Shown: piece by piece, positions 52,758 through 63,048 of the stretch | How the letters are laid out: each line of letters starts with the position of its first letter | How positions within the stretch are numbered: position 1 is the stretch's first letter | From: G965115915 sp965115915 | GTDB lineage: Bacteria; Pseudomonadota; Gammaproteobacteria; Eutrophobiales; Eutrophobiaceae | Direction: 5' to 3' | DNA: 64,000 bases | Assembly: GCA_965115915.1 (NCBI GenBank) | Contig: OZ220483.1 | Coordinates: 930,001-994,000, forward strand | Position numbers and translations under genes: made by a program | The notes under the pieces: generated by a model | Seen by the model: the letters and a program-made list of their open reading frames with translations, nothing else | The model's database searches: none | Told to the model about the DNA's origin: nothing

Positions 52758-55373
52758 TCAACCGGGTTTGCGGGCGGGGCTTATCACATCCAGCAACATG
52801 GGCAATAGAAACAGGGTACAGCAAACCATGATAGAAACCCCCATGACCAGTAGCAAACCCATGCTGGCGGTGCCTTGATGTGAGGAGAAGGCGAGGCTGC
52901 CGATGCTCATCACTGTCGTCAACGTACTAATCAGTATCCCCCTTGCCGTGGCACTACCCCACAACTGGTATCCGCCAGCCACACCCGCCTGACGATAGCG
53001 ATCCAGAATATGGATGCCACTGTCCACACCAATGCCCAGTAACAGCGGTAAGGCGATGATGTTGGCGAAGTTGAATGACATCCCTGTCCAACTCATCGCG
53101 GCACCGGTATAACAGGCACTCAGCAGCAGAATACTCAGCAACAGCAGGCTATCACCGAATGAACGCAACAGCAATAACAACAACAGCGCGATCGCCAGCA
53201 AAGCGTATATGAACGCCTGAAGAAAGGCCTTTTTCACCGCGTTTCCGGCCTCGTGTTGAATCACCAGCGCACCGCTGATCTGTTGATGTACCTCGCGTAC
53301 CGCGCTGATGAAAGCTTCCAAAGCCACATCATCCTGCACGATGTTCCGCCGCGGATAGACCGATAACTGATACGTGCCCTGACTCAACCAACGTTCCGAC
53401 AACACCGCGGGTGGTTGGACATCGGCGCCCACATCCAGTGCATCGGACAATGCTTCAAGCCGACCAGGCAGAGCACTGAACAGGACCCGGCGAACCTCGG
53501 AGACGGACAGGCTGGAATCCTGCACCGCGGCGGCGCTGGCCCGCAACCGGGAAGCCACCGCGGCAAATAGCGGGTCCGGGTCGTCAAGTGCATCCAGACT
53601 GGAAGATAGCCGGGTCATCGCGGCGAGTTCTTCGTCCTGCTCAGGTACCTGGTCGGAGACGGATACCGCAAGCGTGTCACCAAGCATCATATAGATATCG
53701 TCAATAACAGCGAGTTTTTCCTCCGTCCGGTCCGGCACGAAGCTGTCCAGCCAGACCACCTTTTCCACAGTGGGAAGGCGCTTCAATTCCTGTGCCAGAC
53801 GGGCGGCCTGTGCATGGGATCGGGCCAGTACAGTGAGTGTCCACGGACTGGTATCCGGGTCGGCGAGCAGTTGCTGGTAGACCTGCACCGACTCGTTGGC
53901 AGGGTCCTGCAGGTTGAGGGTGTTCGTGTCAAAACGTACATCCGGAAGCCGCAGCAGCGAGAACAGCAGCAGTACGCCTGCCAGTGCCAGACTCAATATG
54001 GGCACAGGATAACCGGACAGCCGTCGTAACCATCCATTGTATGGTCCCTTTGTTCGCAGTGGACCCGCCTTGCTCCACGACAGCAAGACGGGTAGCAACG
54101 TGAAACTGGTACCCAGGCTGATGAACATCCCACCGCCGGCGATCCAGCCCAGTTCGGCAATGCCGGTGTAATCTGTGGGCATGAAGGAAAAGAAACCCAT
54201 CGCGGTGGTACAGGCACACAGGCACAGCGGGCGTGTCATCGTCATTGAAGTGCGTACCAGCACGGTTTCCGCAGTGGCCCCCGCACTGAGCAATTCCCGG
54301 TAACGCAGGGTGTAGTGGATGGCAAAATCTATTCCCAGTCCGATATAAAGCACGGCAAAGGCAACCGAGATCAGATTCAGCTCTCCCACCGTCAGAATAG
54401 CAAACGCGGTGGTCACGAGCAGACCACACAACAGATTCAGCATACAGGCGACGATCAGATTCCCTCCCAGGCCGATCAGCAGCAGAAAGGTAGCTCCCAA
54501 CAGCGACAGCAGGATGGCATTCCAGTTGGCGTTGGCCACACTTTGCAGCTCCTCATGTGACAGCACCATCCCACCGCTGAGGCGGACATCGGCCGCATGG
54601 CTTTGCTTCAGTCCCAGTTCCTTTACCAGCGTACGCAGACGGGATATGGGCTCGGCAGCAGGGAACAGGCTGGAGTAATCCGGCTGTGCCTTGACAGTAA
54701 TGAATTCCTGGTACGAGGATCGGTGTTCCCCGTCATCGTCACTGAACAGACGCTGCCACGACACCGTGTGATCACGCTCTCCCTCGAGCAGTGCGGTCAG
54801 TGCGATATGGATTTCATTCAACAGTGGCCGGAGTTCGATATCCTGGCCCTGTGTTCTGGCCTGTATGGCGTCATCAAGCACGCCATCAAGGCCGCGCAGA
54901 CTGGGGTCGCCAGCGAGCCGGGAGATAAATGGCTGTGCCTCTGCCAACCGCTCGGCACGGGTGTCCAATGCGTCCACCGTCTCGTACAGCAGTGCGTTTT
55001 TACGCAGATAAGGCAAAGCCGGAGAGTAATACACCTCCGGAAAGATGTCGGTTTCCTCGGATAGCCGTCGATGGAATGCCAGCGCGGCATCGGCCGCCTG
55101 GTCCGGGCTGGGGGCATCGATGACTATCAGGATATTGTCATTCAGTTGCGGAAATAAGCGATCATGCTCGAGATCCAGTTGCCTCCAGTTCAACTCCGCG
55201 GACAGCATGTCCTTGGTATCGGTATTGACCCCCAGATGATTCTTCACATACCAGGCCGCCAGACCACTGAGCAACAACCAGACCGCCAGCGTTAGTCCAC
55301 GCCGTTGCAACAGGTAATGGGTAATGCGGGAGACAAGCACCGGGAAACGATTCATCCTCGTGGCAGTATACAA
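52758..55373 (-). CDS. hpnN: Hopanoid transporter HpnN (RND/MMPL family)
   Basis: An 871-residue RND-type transporter with twelve predicted helices and two large periplasmic loops. The RND helix-4 type motifs are LYIGLGIDFAIHYTLRYRE (first half) and LGIGVDSGIHILDRYR (second half), each with an Asp. HpnN moves hopanoids to the outer membrane in Rhodopseudomonas. It leads the operon hpnN, CDP-alcohol transferase, hpnA. Squalene-hopene cyclase is not in the window. Confidence 0.88.
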   Translation of the reverse strand: MYTATRMNRFPVLVSRITHYLLQRRGLTLAVWLLLSGLAAWYVKNHLGVNTDTKDMLSAELNWRQLDLEHDRLFPQLNDNILIVIDAPSPDQAADAALAFHRRLSEETDIFPEVYYSPALPYLRKNALLYETVDALDTRAERLAEAQPFISRLAGDPSLRGLDGVLDDAIQARTQGQDIELRPLLNEIHIALTALLEGERDHTVSWQRLFSDDDGEHRSSYQEFITVKAQPDYSSLFPAAEPISRLRTLVKELGLKQSHAADVRLSGGMVLSHEELQSVANANWNAILLSLLGATFLLLIGLGGNLIVACMLNLLCGLLVTTAFAILTVGELNLISVAFAVLYIGLGIDFAIHYTLRYRELLSAGATAETVLVRTSMTMTRPLCLCACTTAMGFFSFMPTDYTGIAELGWIAGGGMFISLGTSFTLLPVLLSWSKAGPLRTKGPYNGWLRRLSGYPVPILSLALAGVLLLFSLLRLPDVRFDTNTLNLQDPANESVQVYQQLLADPDTSPWTLTVLARSHAQAARLAQELKRLPTVEKVVWLDSFVPDRTEEKLAVIDDIYMMLGDTLAVSVSDQVPEQDEELAAMTRLSSSLDALDDPDPLFAAVASRLRASAAAVQDSSLSVSEVRRVLFSALPGRLEALSDALDVGADVQPPAVLSERWLSQGTYQLSVYPRRNIVQDDVALEAFISAVREVHQQISGALVIQHEAGNAVKKAFLQAFIYALLAIALLLLLLLRSFGDSLLLLSILLLSACYTGAAMSWTGMSFNFANIIALPLLLGIGVDSGIHILDRYRQAGVAGGYQLWGSATARGILISTLTTVMSIGSLAFSSHQGTASMGLLLVMGVSIMVCCTLFLLPMLLDVISPARKPG

Positions 55374-55635
55374 CGCCTTGCCGGGATCGCATCAAGACGG
55401 TATCGCAGACCCGGCGCGTCATCCTCCCACCGCGGCGGCCAGTGCCTCACGCTCGGCTGCTGTGTACTTCCCCTCAACGGGGGAGTGATTAGAGGCTTCA
55501 ATCAAGCCACTTGCCAGCGGCTGGTGTGCGATAACACTCAGTGTGGGGTAGTGGTGTTGCTTCCTTGGTTCGAACCCTGCACAATGCCAAAATTTGCATG
55601 TATGTATTGACCCGGTAGCTGGCAAGTTGAGCGAA

Positions 55636-56229
55636 ATGATAGTAAAGGAGAAAGACTACTCTATTGCGCCACAAATAATAAGGCAACTGGAAACTCTGCT
55701 GGAATACAACATTGATTCGAGACAGAGACGGGCGATTGAAGAAAAACTGAAGATTGTTCGTTCCGGGATAAAGGGAGAAAAGGAGTCAGCCTATTTCATT
55801 GACTTCCACTATGGGCAATCAAAGCACTGGATGGTACTGCATGACCTTCGGTTTGAACATGAAGGCACAGTTGCACAGATAGACCATCTGCTCATCAACA
55901 GGCTGCTTGAAATATACGTTCTGGAATCCAAGAACTACGCCAACAGGGTCGAGATTACCGAGTATGGTGAGTTCCGTGTGTTTTTTAACGGGAAATCCAA
56001 AGCGATTGAATCACCCATTGAGCAAAACAAACGTCATATCTTCTTTTTGAAGAAATACTTCAAGAAGATTGAAGGCATATTTCCCAGGCGCCTGGGTATT
56101 GCAATCCAGCCCGCGTTGCACACCATCCTGCCAACATCCGTGAATGTCACATCCGAGGTGATTATGCGGTTGGGAATCCGACCAGTTACGGTCGGGTCCA
56201 CCCACTGCCGGCAGTGGGTGAGTTTCTGA
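55636..56229 (+). CDS. NERD-domain protein, apparently truncated
   Basis: About 197 residues. A helical start is followed by the nuclease-related NERD domain: SGIKGEKESAYFID, then QIDHLLI and IYVLESKNYANRVEI, which carry the E-D-ExK type catalytic positions. The domain ends near residue 150, and the last 20 residues (from about RPVTVG) read through a perfect 22-base palindrome (56199-56220) to a stop, so the normal C-terminus is probably lost. Base composition is more AT-rich than its neighbours, which fits recent transfer. Whether it is still active is not known. Confidence 0.6.
   Translation: MIVKEKDYSIAPQIIRQLETLLEYNIDSRQRRAIEEKLKIVRSGIKGEKESAYFIDFHYGQSKHWMVLHDLRFEHEGTVAQIDHLLINRLLEIYVLESKNYANRVEITEYGEFRVFFNGKSKAIESPIEQNKRHIFFLKKYFKKIEGIFPRRLGIAIQPALHTILPTSVNVTSEVIMRLGIRPVTVGSTHCRQWVSF
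56199..56220. repeat. Perfect 22-base palindrome at the end of the NERD gene
   Basis: CACCCACTGCC followed directly by GGCAGTGGGTG. It lies inside the last codons of the NERD frame and has no T-run after it, so it is more like a mobile or repeat-type palindrome than a terminator. Confidence 0.6.
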
Positions 56230-56537
56230 CCGCCTTGTGTATATCAAATGCGTGTATCTGTGTCATGCGAACCGCACTGGAGCCCCCGTTATCCTCGTAT
56301 CCTACTGGCTCTTGGTAGGCCCGGGACCGTATTGTTTGCCACACCGGCGCCTGATTACAGAGACTTTGGCACAGACTGGCAAGTGCGATGCGACCCATTA
56401 ACCCATGCGGCAAACGGCTGCTGCACAGTGGGATATTTGAGCACAACTCCACCGGGGTTTGTGTTATTGTTGCCTACACGGTCCCTGTGGAAGCAGGGTT
56501 TACGGCTCAATCCATCGCCAGGCTTCAGGAGTTCCTA
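56230..56537. other. Gene-free space between NERD gene and thiC leader
   Basis: 308 bases. Many gammaproteobacterial thiC genes have a TPP riboswitch here. I looked for its CTGAGA and CCTGATCTGG blocks and did not find them. I see no RNA gene and no clear promoter. Confidence 0.4.
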
Positions 56538-56614
56538 ATGACACACACTCGGCAGACCGTCTTATCGGCCGTACCGGCACCAGGTACGCCGTTGGCCTTT
56601 GGGGCGGGACCGGC

Positions 56615-56618
<4 letters not shown>
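56538..56618 (+). CDS. Short leader open frame coupled to thiC
   Basis: A 26-residue frame, MTHTRQTVLSAVPAPG and so on, with a good ribosome-binding site (CAGGAG 7 bases upstream). It ends in ATGA, where the ATG is the thiC start. The layout suggests that translation of the leader delivers ribosomes to thiC, which has no ribosome-binding site of its own. It resembles no known leader peptide, and it may equally be an N-terminal piece of an older thiC start lost by a frameshift. Confidence 0.35.
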
Positions 56619-58480
<1,862 letters not shown>

Positions 58481-58496
58481 GGTATCCAGGCTGGCG

Positions 58497-59303
58497 GTGG
58501 GTACAACAACGCCACTGCGACTGGCGGGCCAGGAGTTTTCCTCGCGTTTGCTGGTCGGCACCGGTAAATACCGGGACCTGGAACAGACCCGTGCGGCGAT
58601 AACGGCCAGTGGCGCCGAGATCGTGACGGTGTCGATACGGCGCAGCGAACTCGCACAAGGGGGGGCGGGGCCCGGGTTGCTTGACATCCTGCCACCGGAA
58701 CGCTTTGTCATCCTGCCGAATACAGCGGGCTGCTACAGTGTGGAAGAGGCACTGCATACGGCCCGACTGGCACGGGAACTGCTGGATGGCCACCGTCTGC
58801 TCAAGCTGGAGGTGTTGGGAGACCCCGCGACGCTGTTTCCCAATGTGACCGAGACACTGAAGGCGACGGAACGATTGGTGGCCGAAGATTTCGCAGTCAT
58901 GGTGTATACCTCGGATGATCCGGTGGTTGCACGGCAACTGGAAGAAGCTGGCTGCACCGCCATCATGCCACTGGCATCGTTGATCGGTTCCGGCATGGGC
59001 CTGCTCAACCCGTGGAATCTGCAGATTATTATCGCCAACGCGAGTGTGCCGGTCATTGTCGATGCCGGGGTAGGGACTGCCAGCGACGCCGCCATCGCGA
59101 TGGAACTGGGCTGTGACGCGGTGTTATGCAATACCGCTATTGCCGAGGCGGATGACCCGGTGCGGATGGCCACCGCAATACGGCATGCGGTGATCGCTGG
59201 CCGCCTGGCCTGGCAGGCCGGGCGGATGCCCAAACGCCCTTGTCAGGCAGTCTCCAGTTCACCGCCAGGCGACCCGGCGGTCCGAGCCGACCTGTCCTCG
59301 TAG
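58497..59303 (+). CDS. thiG: Thiazole synthase ThiG
   Basis: About 268 residues, a TIM-barrel enzyme forming the thiamin thiazole. It has FSSRLLVGTGKYRDL, SIRRSEL, the Schiff-base Lys in LLKLEVLGD, and VIVDAGVGTASDAAIAMELGCDAVLCNTAIA-type barrel ends. The GTG at 58497 follows GGTGAGG by 14 bases. A TTG at 58467 inside thiC is an alternative. The C-terminal 61 bases overlap the glycosyltransferase gene on the other strand. No thiS, thiO or thiE gene is beside it, although ThiG needs ThiS as its sulfur donor. Confidence 0.9.
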   Translation: MGTTTPLRLAGQEFSSRLLVGTGKYRDLEQTRAAITASGAEIVTVSIRRSELAQGGAGPGLLDILPPERFVILPNTAGCYSVEEALHTARLARELLDGHRLLKLEVLGDPATLFPNVTETLKATERLVAEDFAVMVYTSDDPVVARQLEEAGCTAIMPLASLIGSGMGLLNPWNLQIIIANASVPVIVDAGVGTASDAAIAMELGCDAVLCNTAIAEADDPVRMATAIRHAVIAGRLAWQAGRMPKRPCQAVSSSPPGDPAVRADLSS

Positions 59304-60286
59304 GTCCCGTCGAGAAAGGGTCTCAGTTCCTGTAGCCAGGCGGCCTCAAACTGTTTGAAGCCATAGCCCTGTGCAGTCTTTTGCCCGTTGGCCACCAGAC
59401 ACTGGGCCAGCGTATCATCGGAGAGCAATCTGGCAAACAACTCCGCCAGGGCATCGAAATCCGGATATCGGCAAAGCAGCGCATTGCCGTCCCCTGCACC
59501 GGTTTCCGGGTGAAAATAATCGCCTCCACTGTTGTGGAAGCCTGCCACAGCGGTGCCGCACAGCATGGCTTCCAGCGGTGGAATGCCAAACCCCTCCACC
59601 GGATATAGATTCACCAGATACCGGTGTCGAGAGAGGATCTCCAAATACTGTTCATGCGGTGTATTTGGCGCTATCCGGGTCGGGGAAAATTCCAATCCCG
59701 GGTATTTACCCTTGACGGCACTGCTGAATGCTTCACAGAAAACTTCATGGTGTTTGTCGTGGACAACGACGGAGCCTGCGGGACGCTCTGTCCATGCAGG
59801 CAATGGCTCCGGCCGGTCCTCATGGTGGATAAAAGCGGGGATGACCGGGGTTTTTATCTGATAGGTCTGCGCCATGTTATCACGGACAAATGTAGAGACG
59901 GACACATACTTGTCAAAAAAAGCGTCCAGTATCACGTAGGTAGTGCATCCTTGCAGATACATCAGCTTTTTCCCCGGGAAAGACCGTCCCAAAAAATGCC
60001 CGGATGCGCTTGGAGAGCAAACCAGGATATCACTGGGGGTCATCTGCCGCCGCATCGCTTGCACCGTGACTGTACGGGTCCGCTCGTATGACCAGACAAC
60101 ATTCGATACCGGGGCGTCTTCCCACACGGGCACAAACGCATAGCCAAAATGCTTACTGATGATCTGGCCCAGGTGGTAGAGCATGTGGCCACCTCCCGCG
60201 GGAGACGAGCCACCGACGACAAAACAAACAGCCCGCTCCGCGGATTTTCCAGTTTGGAAAAAAGCTCTCAAAATACGCTTTAGCAT
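59243..60286 (-). CDS. Glycosyltransferase, GT4-like
   Basis: A 347-residue protein. The N-terminal domain starts AVCFVVGGSSPAGGGHMLYHLG. The C-terminal nucleotide-sugar domain has VNLYPVEGFGIPPLEAMLCG with the E-x7-E pattern of retaining GT-B enzymes. The acceptor is unknown. It stands alone rather than in a polysaccharide cluster and converges on thiG with an overlap of 61 bases. Confidence 0.78.
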   Translation of the reverse strand: MLKRILRAFFQTGKSAERAVCFVVGGSSPAGGGHMLYHLGQIISKHFGYAFVPVWEDAPVSNVVWSYERTRTVTVQAMRRQMTPSDILVCSPSASGHFLGRSFPGKKLMYLQGCTTYVILDAFFDKYVSVSTFVRDNMAQTYQIKTPVIPAFIHHEDRPEPLPAWTERPAGSVVVHDKHHEVFCEAFSSAVKGKYPGLEFSPTRIAPNTPHEQYLEILSRHRYLVNLYPVEGFGIPPLEAMLCGTAVAGFHNSGGDYFHPETGAGDGNALLCRYPDFDALAELFARLLSDDTLAQCLVANGQKTAQGYGFKQFEAAWLQELRPFLDGTYEDRSARTAGSPGGELETA

Positions 60287-60546
60287 GTCGGTTTCCGGTT
60301 CTGTGCTTTGTCTGATACTATTCTTAATAAGAGTGGCCTGACTAAACAGCCTCTGGCTCCTGACGAGGACGTTCCAGAAGGTATGCTATCACAGTGATGA
60401 CCGATGTGATGTTCAGGCCAATCGTTGGTTGGGGGGCAAATCCCTGTCCGGCGCGGGCAGGGGGGGGGGTGATGCACAGGGCCCATTTATGTGATACGGC
60501 TGCGCCAGGGCACAACCGGGAGGTACGCATCATTCAACCTGCTCCA

Positions 60547-60560
60547 ATGATTAATATCAA
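60547..60560 (+). promoter_or_regulatory. FNR/ANR-like box upstream of ppk2
   Basis: ATGATTAATATCAA, one mismatch from TTGAT-N4-ATCAA, 98 bases before the ppk2 start. It would tie ppk2 to oxygen supply. Single-site matches of this kind occur by chance in AT-rich DNA. Confidence 0.3.
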
Positions 60561-60607
60561 TCACATCAAGCCGGGAGAGTTTCAGGCTTTGTGCTATATT
60601 TCGGGTA

Positions 60608-60629
60608 CGGCAGGCACTGGTGCCTGCCG
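60608..60629 (+). promoter_or_regulatory. Strong hairpin in ppk2 leader
   Basis: CGGCAGGCAC and its complement separated by two bases, ending 28 bases before the ppk2 ATG. There is no T-run, so it is not a standard terminator. It could hold the leader in a fold that affects translation. Confidence 0.35.
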
Positions 60630-60657
60630 CTGTTGACTGCAATACGGATAGGAAGAC

Positions 60658-61494
60658 ATGGCAAAAAAGAAAAGTAGAATAATACGTTTAGATGATGTTG
60701 TTCAACCAGATTCTATAAAACGGAAGAAAAAGTACCGCAAGGCGCTGGCGGATTGCCAGACCCGCCTGCAAGCCCTGCAACTCGCCTTCATCAACAGCAG
60801 GCAGCAAGGGGTAGTGGTCATGGAGGGTTGGGATGCCTCGGGCAAGGGAGGTGTCATCCGACGCATGGCCTGGGTACTGGATCCACGGCATTTTCAGGTA
60901 CATCCGATCGCCGCTCCCGAATATGCGGACCGTGGTCGGCACCACCTGCGGCGTTTTTGGCTACGACTGCCGGCGCCCGGAGAACTGGCGGTGTTTGACC
61001 GCTCATGGTATGGACGGGTATTGGTAGAGCGTGTGGAAAAACTGGTTCCTCCCAGGGTATGGAAACGCGGATATCAGGAGATTAACGAGTTTGAACGGCA
61101 ACTCATTGACGATGGTATACGCATTTGCAAGCTCTTTTTACATATCACACCGGAAGAGCAACTGGCGCGCTTTCGAGCCCGATATGAGAATCCACTCAAA
61201 TCCTGGAAGCTGACCACCGAAGACTTTCGAAATCGCGGGAAATGGCGACAATATGCCACCGCAATCAACCAGATGTTGAAAGAAACCTCGCTGGACCACG
61301 CACCCTGGCATGTGGTCGCGGCAAACAGCAAGCACATAGCACGGGTCGAATGCCTGGAACACATCATCCAGACGATGTCCGTCGGCGTCTCCGTCAAGCT
61401 GCCCGAACCCGACCCGGAGGTAATGACGATCTGCTCGGAAATCTTCGGCCTGCGGGAACGCATCGATACCGCCGACCTGCTGAACGGGGGTTGA
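60658..61494 (+). CDS. ppk2: Polyphosphate kinase 2 family protein
   Basis: A 278-residue P-loop kinase of the PPK2 family, which moves phosphate between polyphosphate and nucleotides. Walker A is EGWDASGKGG near 57, the lid module is in FDRSWYGRVLVERVE near 113, and FLHITPEEQLARFRAR follows. It is a single-domain enzyme with a basic N-terminus. Whether it favours AMP, ADP or GDP cannot be told from the sequence. With ppk1 and ppx 10 kb away, the window carries three polyphosphate enzymes. Confidence 0.92.
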   Translation: MAKKKSRIIRLDDVVQPDSIKRKKKYRKALADCQTRLQALQLAFINSRQQGVVVMEGWDASGKGGVIRRMAWVLDPRHFQVHPIAAPEYADRGRHHLRRFWLRLPAPGELAVFDRSWYGRVLVERVEKLVPPRVWKRGYQEINEFERQLIDDGIRICKLFLHITPEEQLARFRARYENPLKSWKLTTEDFRNRGKWRQYATAINQMLKETSLDHAPWHVVAANSKHIARVECLEHIIQTMSVGVSVKLPEPDPEVMTICSEIFGLRERIDTADLLNGG

Positions 61495-61496
61495 AC

Positions 61497-61559
61497 ATGA
61501 CGAAAGGAACGGTACTGTATTTCACTGCCGCCTATGGACGACGTGCACGGGGCACTTAA
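61497..61559 (+). other. 20-residue open frame behind ppk2, possible gene remnant
   Basis: MTKGTVLYFTAAYGRRARGT, starting two bases behind the ppk2 stop with GGGGG in front. The beginning faintly resembles the start of cold-shock proteins (xxxGTVKWFN), but the fold cannot form in 20 residues. It may be a remnant or meaningless. Confidence 0.15.
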
Positions 61560-61607
61560 TCAAATGGTTGATTTGGATAGAATTGAGTCTCCTGATGTGA
61601 TGCCGTG

Positions 61608-62540
61608 ATGGGAAAAGAAGAAGCAAAGGCCGCGCATACCGGCAACAAGACCAAAACCCGCAGCAGCAGCGAAAAACCGGTGGCTACCGTGGCTATGCGA
61701 CCTTCCCCCGTTACTGGAGAAAAGCGCAAAAAAGCGGCATCGGTCAGTCCACCGGTTGCAAGGAAAGTCCCTGAAACAACCGCACAAACCCGTAAAACGC
61801 TGGCGCAGAAACCGGCTTACCCGCTTTTTTATCGGAATGTGAGCATGCTGAACAAGGACCAGCATGGCCAGCTCCGTATGGAAAGCAATAAGGGTTATCT
61901 GTATGCAAAAAACACCAACAGCGTGTATCTGACCACAGCCGAGTTTGTGTCGGCGGCATCCGAGTACCCCATTGTATTTGCCCATGCCCAGGGAGGAGAG
62001 GACGCGGACATATTCCCGGTAGCCTTGTTGGGGATTGCCCAAAATGAAAACCTGTACATCGACGCACAGGGACAGTGGCAGGCCGACTATGTGCCCGCTT
62101 ATGTCAGGCGCTATCCGTTCATTCTGGCCGCCACGGAAGAAAACTCGGACCACTTCACCGTCTGTATCGATGAGTCCTACAGTGGATTCAATACCAGTGG
62201 AAAGGGGGAGGCCCTGTTCGACGAACAGGGCAAAGAAACAAAGACACTTCGGGATAACATGGATTTCCTGCAGAGTTTCCAGGGACATGTCAACTTGACT
62301 GTGAGGTTCTGCGCCACTTTGCGGCGCCTGGGGTTGCTGGAGGGGATGCAGGCCACGATACGGTTGAAAAACGGTAAGGAACACGCGCTGTCCGGTTTCA
62401 TGGGGGTCAACCGTGAAAAACTGCACGCATTGAAGGACCAGCAGTTGGGTGAACTGCTCAGAAACGACATGCTGGAACCGATCATCGCACACGTGATATC
62501 CATGAAAAATATCGCTCGGCTCAGAGATCGGATGGATTGA
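61608..62540 (+). CDS. SapC family protein with low-complexity N-terminus
   Basis: A 310-residue protein. Residues 1-67 are Lys/Thr/Ser/Pro-rich and probably unstructured. The SapC domain follows: YPLFYRNVSMLNKDQHGQLR, then SVYLTTAEFVSAASEYPIVF, YIDAQGQWQADYVPAYVRRYPF-type core and FLQSFQGHVNLTV. SapC proteins are of unknown function and are often linked to surface layers or peptide-tailoring genes. Here it stands alone, between ppk2 and the dif site. Confidence 0.8.
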   Translation: MGKEEAKAAHTGNKTKTRSSSEKPVATVAMRPSPVTGEKRKKAASVSPPVARKVPETTAQTRKTLAQKPAYPLFYRNVSMLNKDQHGQLRMESNKGYLYAKNTNSVYLTTAEFVSAASEYPIVFAHAQGGEDADIFPVALLGIAQNENLYIDAQGQWQADYVPAYVRRYPFILAATEENSDHFTVCIDESYSGFNTSGKGEALFDEQGKETKTLRDNMDFLQSFQGHVNLTVRFCATLRRLGLLEGMQATIRLKNGKEHALSGFMGVNREKLHALKDQQLGELLRNDMLEPIIAHVISMKNIARLRDRMD

Positions 62541-63048
62541 TGCGTGCATTGCCGCCCATCTGTTATTTCGCATAATGTATATTATGTTAAATTAACAGCC
62601 CATGTCCGGACAGGGTCCCGAACCTGCCAAAACGGGCGTCCCGCGCTGGCCACCAGTCTGGCTAGCGTGCGGCAAGTTGTTGTTTATCAAACAAGAATGA
62701 TATGTATGGGTGCTCGCTCAACCAGGGACGGTCAGCGGTGGTAACTGTTGGTAACTGTGCTCTGGATGTTGCTCTCTGAAGGCATCAAGCGGGGGTTATT
62801 CAAATGCCATCCACTGCCTGATGCCTAAGTCGCCTCCCTCGGTGCGGTGCGTTACCCGGTCGAAGTCAGCCAAGGGATGAATGGTTGCTTCCCCGGTCCG
62901 TACTCGCTCGCTTTCCATCGCAAACCCGACCAGAACCAGAACCTGTAGATTATCACCCGTCCTGGATTATTGCCGTCCGTCGCCTGATCGCGATATAGCT
63001 CTCGCAGATCATCCGCGAACGGGATGTGGTGGAAGCCAGGTTATAAGG
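62541..63048. other. Gene-free terminus segment containing dif
   Basis: 508 bases without a supported gene. It holds the dif site near its left end. The rest is moderately GC-rich, with a short direct repeat (GGTAACTGT twice, near 62739-62757) and no further structure that I can name. Confidence 0.5.
62565..62592 (+). other. dif: dif site, XerCD chromosome dimer resolution
   Basis: A 28-base site with the XerC arm (ending CGCATAA), the 6-base centre TGTATA and the XerD arm TTATGTTAAAT. From CGCATAATG to TTAAAT it is identical to the E. coli dif site, and the outer XerC bases (ATTT) resemble those of other gammaproteobacteria. XerC and XerD recombine sister chromosomes here under FtsK control. 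It marks the replication terminus. Confidence 0.93.

Larger units (their letters stand above)
60287..60657. other. Divergent space between glycosyltransferase and ppk2
   Basis: 371 bases. It contains a ten-base G run near 60460, an FNR-like box (60547-60560) and a GC hairpin (60608-60629), both listed separately. No gene is supported in it. Confidence 0.5.

Noticed and set aside
55419..55625. A 68-codon minus-strand frame ahead of hpnN with a C-terminus resembling a real protein (EGKYTAAEREALAAAVGG)
   Set aside because: No family is recognised, its start is not supported, and it overlaps the start of the NERD gene. It may be a remnant, but this cannot be shown.
56230..56537. Possible TPP riboswitch before thiC
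   Set aside because: The conserved CTGAGA and CCTGATCTGG blocks of the THI element are not present.
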